Assembly (NCBI GenBank): GCA_963578705.1
Contig: CAUZDT010000025.1
Span: 1 to 16,970, forward strand
Length of the DNA stretch: 16,970 bases
Source: UBA8886 sp963578705
GTDB lineage: Archaea > Thermoplasmatota > Poseidoniia > MGIII > CG-Epi1
Reading direction: 5' to 3'
A model generated the notes under the pieces. The model made no database searches. It had not been told where the DNA came from and saw nothing but the letters and a program-made list of their open reading frames with translations. Position numbers and translations under genes: made by a program. Below are positions 12,440 to 16,970 of the stretch, piece by piece; the stretch's first letter is position 1, and each line of letters starts with the position of its first letter.

Positions 12440-12730
12440 GTGTTCAGGGCCAAGAAGATTACCGTGTTCCTGCCGGACGATGGCGAGACGCAGGTTTTCG
12501 AGAAAGTCAAGTTTCAGTCGAACCCCGAGGTGGGGGTGCTAGCGGTTTTCCCCGGCGAAGGCAAGGAGGCGCTGGTCTTCTCCGGCCTGAGCTTCCGCAT
12601 CGAGATGGATGAGAAAGGCGCGAAGGAATCGTTCGAGATGGCCGAGAAGGCGCACAAGGTCTCGCGTGAGCAGATGAAACAGATGTTCAAACGCGAGTCG
12701 GGGAAGGGCGACCGCTCCAGCTTCGGGTAG
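12440..12730 (+). CDS. Small conserved-looking protein of unknown function
   Basis: I do not recognise this 96-residue protein. The first 60 residues look like alternating beta strands (KKITVFLPDDGETQVFEKV, GVLAVFPGEG, EALVFSGLSFRIEM). The C-terminal third is a charged helix (KGAKESFEMAEKAHKVSREQMKQMFKRE). It has no signal peptide, membrane span or Cys motif, so it is probably cytosolic. The GTG at 12440 is chosen because it sits about 25 nt from the TATA-like element at 12410-12420. A TTG at 12428 would add four residues, but its GGAGG (12423-12427) is immediately adjacent and too close. The HAD phosphatase gene starts 2 nt after its stop, so the two are almost certainly cotranscribed. Confidence 0.75.
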   Translation: MFRAKKITVFLPDDGETQVFEKVKFQSNPEVGVLAVFPGEGKEALVFSGLSFRIEMDEKGAKESFEMAEKAHKVSREQMKQMFKRESGKGDRSSFG

Positions 12731-12732
12731 CC

Positions 12733-13374
12733 ATGCCGCTGAAACTCGTCGTCTTCGACATGGACGGGACGCTACTGCGCCCCAAGTCGTCGTGGGGGCT
12801 GCTGCACGACCATTTCGGCACCGACAATTCCGAGATGCTCGCGCGCTACCTGCGGCACGAGGTGAGCGACGCCGAGTTCGTCGCCACCGACCTTGCGCTC
12901 TGGGCCGCCGCCTACGGCGGCCCGGTCGATGCGGCGACGGTCAACGCCGCGCTCGATGGAGCCGAACTGCTGCCGGGCGCTGCCGAGGCGGTCGCCGGGC
13001 TGCACTCGGCGGGAATCATGACCGCAATTATCTCGGGCGGCATCGACTACCTCGCACAGAAACTGGCGGCAGAGTGGGGCATGGCGGAAGCGCACGCCAA
13101 TCTGCTCGTCGATTCGCCGGCGGGATTGCAGGGCGATATTCGCGTCAGCGGCCACGCCAAGGCACCGGTGATGCGCGGCGTAATGGCACGCCATCACGCC
13201 GCGCGCGACGAGGTTGCGGCAGTAGGCGACACGGTGGTCGACCTGGACCTGTTCGCGCTCGCGGGGACCAGCGTCGCGGTCAACACCGACGACGAGCGCG
13301 TCATCGCGGCGGCGACGCACCACCTGCCCAACGAGTCGCTCGACGGGCTGCTACAGTTATTGCTTCCGCGTTAG
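12733..13374 (+). CDS. HAD-superfamily phosphatase, SerB-like
   Basis: This is a haloacid-dehalogenase phosphohydrolase (213 aa), subfamily IB in appearance. The nucleophile motif is DMDGTLL (D9, D11), motif II is ISGG (S101), the conserved Lys is K143 (GHAKAP) and motif IV is GDTVVDLDLF (D166, D170). A helical cap lies between motifs I and II (about 18-85), as in phosphoserine phosphatase. Motif IV differs from the usual GDGxND of SerB, so the substrate may not be phosphoserine. The ATG at 12733 begins 2 nt after the upstream small gene. The 3' end overlaps the convergent MFS gene by 18 nt. Confidence 0.88.
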   Translation: MPLKLVVFDMDGTLLRPKSSWGLLHDHFGTDNSEMLARYLRHEVSDAEFVATDLALWAAAYGGPVDAATVNAALDGAELLPGAAEAVAGLHSAGIMTAIISGGIDYLAQKLAAEWGMAEAHANLLVDSPAGLQGDIRVSGHAKAPVMRGVMARHHAARDEVAAVGDTVVDLDLFALAGTSVAVNTDDERVIAAATHHLPNESLDGLLQLLLPR

Positions 13375-14727
13375 CAACGCCCCAATCAACGCCACCGCGG
13401 CCGCGACCATCGCCAGCCGGTCCAGTCCCGGCGAGGGCGAGATGGCCCAGAGCGCAAGGCTGAAACCGGCGAAGAGCAGCGCGCTCTGCTGCACCACGGC
13501 GCGGCGCGACTGCCCCACCTGCAGCATCAGCACCAGCACCAGCGCGAAGGTGAGCGACGCGAGGCGGAACGGTGCCGCGTAGCCGAGCAGCGTCCAGAGG
13601 CTGGTGCCGAGCAGCGGCCCAATGGCACGCGACAGCGCGCCCAGCGACTGGCTCAGCCCCAGCACAGTCCCCTGCTCCTGCGGCCCCACCGCGCGCGAAA
13701 TCAGCGCGTTGAGCGTCGGCTGGATGAAGCCACTGCCGAGCGAGAAAATCGTCGTTGCCAGCGCAACGCCTTCGAGCGTCGTGGTGTAGGGAATATAGCC
13801 CATACCTAGTAGCATCAGCAGCGCGCCCGCGCGCGAAGTCCACGCTTCGCCGCAGCGGCGCACCGCCGGGCCGACGAGGCCGCCCTGCGTCACGATGCTG
13901 ACACCGCCCATGTAGGCGAACAGCACCCCCGAGAGCCGCAGCGGCAGGCCGATGCGCTCCTTCGAGAACTCGACGAAGGTGCCGAAGATGATTGAGAACG
14001 CCAGCAGGTAGAGCGTGAAGATTACCAGTAGCAACCCCAGCCGCGGCTGCCGCAGGTAGGCGAGCGTCTCGCGCAGCGCTTCCCCTGGCGAGACGCGCGG
14101 CCGCACCACGTGGCCTGGCGGGAGCGACTCGGGCAGCCAGCGCCAGGCGCAGAAGAGGTTCAACAGCGCCAGCCCCGACCCGAAGAACGCCGGCAGCCAG
14201 AAGCCCCACTGCCCCAGCAGCCCGCCCAGCGCCGGTCCGCAGACAAAGCCCAGCCCGAAGGCGACGCCGAGCATCCCCATCCCCTGCGCGCGCTCCTCGG
14301 GCGGCGTCACGTCCGCCACGTAGGCGTACGCAGCAGCGTAGTTGGCGCTCATCACCCCCAACATGATGCGCGACAGGAACAGCACTCCCAGCAGCAACCG
14401 CCGGTCGTCGCTCAACCCCAGCGCCGGGTCGGCCAGCCCGAACACTGCGTAGGCGACCGCCGCGCCGCCGAGGCCGAGCATGATGACCGGCCGGCGGCCG
14501 ATACGGTCGCTCAGCCGGCCCCACGCCGGTAGGCAGGCGAACTGCGCCAGCGAGAAGGCGGTAATCAGCAAGCCGACGGTGAGGATGCTGCCGCCCAGCT
14601 CGGCGACGATGTAGTTCAGTAGCGGGATGAACATCGCGAACCCCGCAAGGTCGATGAACATTGTCAGCATCAGGATGTGGAGCGGCTTCACCGGCCCGGA
14701 TGCGAAGGGTACTTCTAAACCCCCCAT
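13357..14727 (-). CDS. MFS transporter (DHA1/TetA-like exporter)
   Basis: This major facilitator superfamily membrane protein (456 aa) probably exports drugs or metabolites with protons. The start LHILMLTMFIDLAGFAMFIPLLNYI is typical of TetA-like carriers. Loop 2-3 carries motif A, GRLSDRIGRRP (70-80), and the next part has SRIMLGVMSANYAAAYAYVADVTPPEERAQGMG, typical of the fourth to fifth helices. About 12 hydrophobic segments are visible, followed by one or two extra helices at the C-terminus. The ATG at 14727 starts just before the first helix. Starts at 14781 or 14796 would add 18-23 polar residues and are less likely. Specificity cannot be told from sequence. Confidence 0.9.
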   Translation of the reverse strand: MGGLEVPFASGPVKPLHILMLTMFIDLAGFAMFIPLLNYIVAELGGSILTVGLLITAFSLAQFACLPAWGRLSDRIGRRPVIMLGLGGAAVAYAVFGLADPALGLSDDRRLLLGVLFLSRIMLGVMSANYAAAYAYVADVTPPEERAQGMGMLGVAFGLGFVCGPALGGLLGQWGFWLPAFFGSGLALLNLFCAWRWLPESLPPGHVVRPRVSPGEALRETLAYLRQPRLGLLLVIFTLYLLAFSIIFGTFVEFSKERIGLPLRLSGVLFAYMGGVSIVTQGGLVGPAVRRCGEAWTSRAGALLMLLGMGYIPYTTTLEGVALATTIFSLGSGFIQPTLNALISRAVGPQEQGTVLGLSQSLGALSRAIGPLLGTSLWTLLGYAAPFRLASLTFALVLVLMLQVGQSRRAVVQQSALLFAGFSLALWAISPSPGLDRLAMVAAAVALIGALLTRKQ

Positions 14728-14729
14728 AT

Positions 14730-14777
14730 CCAAATTAACCCCCAACAACCTGTTCGGCTTCCTAGGACTAATATATT
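14730..14777. promoter_or_regulatory. Interlocked divergent promoters: MFS and surface-protein genes
   Basis: Two AT-rich elements lie between the divergent starts. CCAAATTAAC (14730-14739) is suitably placed to start plus-strand transcription near 14760, ahead of the ATG at 14780. AATATATT (14770-14777) is placed to start minus-strand transcription near 14747, ahead of the MFS ATG at 14727. The two promoters would overlap, each TATA lying inside the other gene's leader. Assignment is by spacing only. Confidence 0.4.
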
Positions 14778-14779
14778 TC

Positions 14780-16970
14780 ATGCACCGAACTCTCAAAAAT
14801 TTGCTAGCTGTGCTGGCGTTTGCATTCCTGTTTTCTCTGGCGGCCTCTGAAGTTCAGGGTCAGGAAGACCTGACTATTACCTCCTTGGACTACACCAACG
14901 ACTTTGAGACGGGAGATCCTGTTACCATCGTCCAGAGCGGGCGGGATGCTGGTACTGTATACAAATATAATTTTTACGATGATGATGATGACGACTGCGA
15001 CCAGCAATCGTGTATCCCCGAGAATTGGTATGCGAAGAATTTTGACGCCGCGAACTGGGATTCAGGGGCAGCACCCTTCGGCAACGGGGACCAGGCCGGC
15101 GCCAGTCCGGGCACGATGTGGCAAACCGAGGAGGGGCTGAATGACCACGTCATAATCCGCCATCACTTTACTTATGATGATGAGCACGAAGCAATCAGTG
15201 CTACCTTGAACTTGGCCCACAACAACTACTATATCGCCTACCTGAACGGGAACCTGATTCGAAACTGCTATTCTTACCAATACCACAGTGGCTGTTACGA
15301 AGGTGATACTGCATACTGGGACAATATACTGACCTATGACGGAAGCGATGAGTCAGGGCCCAACCCGGACTGGCTGGTAGAGGGTGATAACGTACTTGCC
15401 ATACTTGGGTATGACATTGCATACGGTGGTGACAGTGAACAGTGGCTTGATATCGAACTCGTGGTCAACGTCCAGTCGTGGAGAGAAAAACCCATTATTC
15501 TGGGGGACGATCTGTGGTTGAGAGTGGTTACGTCAAACGTAGGAAACGAAACCGCTGAGAATTTCAGAGTAATGCTGGAGATCGAGGGGGAGGAACTGGG
15601 GAATGTTACCATAACGGAACTGGCGCCCAATGCTACGGCTGAAAGTGTGTTCTACTGGACTCCGGAAGCACTTGGGGACTTTAATCTCAGAGCTACTGCC
15701 GACGCGGATGCTGTGGTTGGGGAAAACAACGAGGACAACAATACCCTGAATCGCACACTACATATTGGGTTCTATGCATACAATCTTACTGTCGAATCAA
15801 ACCATGTTGTAGGAAATATTACTGAAATTTTCAGGTACAATCTAACTATCACTAACGAAGGCGACGTGGAAGATAATTTCACCCTCCTGGCCTCAGGCAT
15901 TTTTTCCGATTGGGATTGGACTCTCGCGCCCAACGTACTTCACCTGCAACCTGGAGAGAGCGGGAACGCGACCCTTGAAATAATTCCGGACATAGGGACA
16001 TTGGCTGGGAATTACTCCGTGTTCATGAGTGCTAGGTCTCAGTACTATAGTGAACTCAGGGAGACCGTAGTCCTGAGTGGCCGGGACAACGATACTGAAT
16101 GGTGGTGGGCCCATTCCAATAGCAGTAACACGCGGCTCTACTATTGCACGGACAATGATGAACCCGATGACCCCGGGTATGAATGCGACATCAGCTGGAC
16201 CGAACTGGACTTCGACTATGATGACAACTGGACCCTTGACCCGGCACCCTTCGGAGATACCGACATAGGCAACGTAGACAACAACACAGTCTGGCAAGGC
16301 AACAGTTACGCCTACTTCCGCCATATATTCACTATCGATAATCTCTCGGCTTACGAAGGGGCCAGCCTGAGCCTGAATACTGCGGCAAACAACTACGGGA
16401 CCTACTACCTGAACGGCCAGATGGTGTTCAATGACATGCGGCAGGGTCAGGGCCACACCGCGAATTACTGGAACGATGAAACCCTGTTTGGACTCGAACT
16501 CCTGCAGGAGGGCGAAAATGTCCTAGCGTCAGTAGTCCGGGAAACCGGAAACACCCAGTGGTTTGATGAGGAACTCGTGGCTGTTTTCTCCCAATCCGCT
16601 GCCTGGGATTTCGTTCCGCCACCACTGGAACTGGAAATGGAGGTACTGCCGACCTATAATTTCTCACTCTGGGCCCCCATTACCAACAAACCAATCCCGG
16701 ACGACACTAACTACACCTTTGAAATCTGGATTACCAATCTGGGAAACATCGGAGATACCTATGATATGACAGTCACACTGAACGATACCTACAACTTTAC
16801 AATCCTTAACTACACTACCACTGGAATGCACAGCGTTGTTGGAGAAGGGGCAATAGGTTACATTAACGTCACCATGCGCGACCTCATCGAGGAGGACGCG
16901 CGCGGTGGCTTCAACGTCACCGTTACCTCGCGCAACTCGACCGAACAACTCACTAGATGGATTGAGCTGA
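14780..16970 (+). CDS. Large secreted multi-domain surface protein, 3' end beyond the window
   Basis: One frame is open from the ATG at 14780 to the window end (730 codons, no stop). A signal peptide (LLAVLAFAFLFSLAA, residues 9-23) probably ends near residue 28. A beta-sandwich lectin-like module (about 60-225) has FDAANWDSGAAPFG and YLNG (154-157). A CARDB-like domain (about 228-333) is followed by a NEW3-like domain (334-435). A second copy of the first module (about 440-605) has FDYDDNWTLDPAPFG and YLNG (543-546). Another NEW3-like domain (about 615-730) follows. Many N-x-S/T sites suggest glycosylation. Six Asp lie at 67-72, and Cys pairs C73/C78 and C456/C469 may form disulphides. No catalytic motif is visible; adhesion or glycan binding is likely. 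The gene is AT-rich (19 of 60 G+C at 15781-15840), suggesting transfer. Confidence 0.85.
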   Translation, partial: MHRTLKNLLAVLAFAFLFSLAASEVQGQEDLTITSLDYTNDFETGDPVTIVQSGRDAGTVYKYNFYDDDDDDCDQQSCIPENWYAKNFDAANWDSGAAPFGNGDQAGASPGTMWQTEEGLNDHVIIRHHFTYDDEHEAISATLNLAHNNYYIAYLNGNLIRNCYSYQYHSGCYEGDTAYWDNILTYDGSDESGPNPDWLVEGDNVLAILGYDIAYGGDSEQWLDIELVVNVQSWREKPIILGDDLWLRVVTSNVGNETAENFRVMLEIEGEELGNVTITELAPNATAESVFYWTPEALGDFNLRATADADAVVGENNEDNNTLNRTLHIGFYAYNLTVESNHVVGNITEIFRYNLTITNEGDVEDNFTLLASGIFSDWDWTLAPNVLHLQPGESGNATLEIIPDIGTLAGNYSVFMSARSQYYSELRETVVLSGRDNDTEWWWAHSNSSNTRLYYCTDNDEPDDPGYECDISWTELDFDYDDNWTLDPAPFGDTDIGNVDNNTVWQGNSYAYFRHIFTIDNLSAYEGASLSLNTAANNYGTYYLNGQMVFNDMRQGQGHTANYWNDETLFGLELLQEGENVLASVVRETGNTQWFDEELVAVFSQSAAWDFVPPPLELEMEVLPTYNFSLWAPITNKPIPDDTNYTFEIWITNLGNIGDTYDMTVTLNDTYNFTILNYTTTGMHSVVGEGAIGYINVTMRDLIEEDARGGFNVTVTSRNSTEQLTRWIEL

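Noticed and set aside
12049..12510. 153-residue minus-strand frame spanning the zinc-finger gene and the TraB-like start
   Set aside because: It crosses the bidirectional promoter and reads Ala/Arg-rich sequence in another frame of both genes; the two shorter frames have motif and promoter support.
13301..14524. 407-residue minus-strand frame overlapping the MFS gene
   Set aside because: It is the wrong frame: Arg/Ala/Gly-rich, no start region and no membrane-segment pattern, whereas the overlapping frame is a clear MFS transporter.
14978..14995. GAT/GAC trinucleotide run as a possible microsatellite
   Set aside because: It encodes six Asp within the surface protein, includes two synonymous GAC codons, and is too short to treat as a repeat locus.
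15893..16456. 187-residue minus-strand frame opposite the surface protein
   Set aside because: The plus strand holds a single 730-codon frame with signal peptide and recognisable repeated domains; the antisense frame shows no motif and no promoter.

Overview
This window is archaeal. It carries a proteasome alpha subunit, an RNA exosome operon (rrp4, rrp41, rrp42), ribosomal protein L37Ae, RNA polymerase subunit P, KEOPS subunit Pcc1 and prefoldin beta. It also has a tRNA-Tyr with the archaeal C1-G72 pair and a splicing-type intron, and many TATA-like boxes about 25 nt upstream of start codons. The PsmA N-terminus (MQAGHMAYDRAITVF) closely follows the Thermoplasma form as I recall it, so I infer a GC-rich member of Thermoplasmatota, possibly a marine Poseidoniia-type lineage. 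That placement is inference.

Layout. (1) 1-605, minus: a partial PKD-domain lipoprotein. (2) 688-6299, plus: a compact information-processing superoperon, psmA-SBDS-rrp4-rrp41-rrp42-rpl37ae-rpoP-pcc1-pfdB-DHH phosphoesterase. Most junctions overlap or nearly touch, and there is a probable internal promoter before rrp4. A PrsW-type membrane protease follows (6321-7565). (3) 7591-7709: intron-containing tRNA-Tyr(GUA). (4) 7738-9836: a divergent pair, an SDR oxidoreductase (minus) and a secreted M14 zinc carboxypeptidase (plus). (5) 9823-10644, minus: a clearly AT-richer methyltransferase related to phthiotriol-type methyltransferases, probably acquired. (6) 10726-11511: a crotonase-family protein lacking the usual catalytic acids; then tRNA-Arg(UCG) on minus. 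(7) 11625-12391, minus: a putative divergent TraB-like protein and, just upstream, a 39-residue Cys/His zinc-finger gene. The latter shares a near-palindromic TATA region with the plus-strand pair 12440-13374 (unknown protein plus HAD phosphatase). (8) 13357-14727, minus: an MFS exporter. (9) 14780 to the window end: a large secreted multi-domain surface protein (at least 730 residues, incomplete), AT-rich, with two copies of a lectin-like beta-sandwich module alternating with CARDB/NEW3-like domains.

The superoperon joins protein degradation, ribosome maturation, RNA decay, transcription, tRNA modification and chaperone functions under shared transcription. The second half is accessory: secreted or surface proteins, a transporter and small-molecule enzymes, mostly single genes with their own promoters and short or absent leaders. 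The two AT-rich genes stand out as likely acquisitions. No CRISPR array, insertion sequence or rRNA gene was seen.
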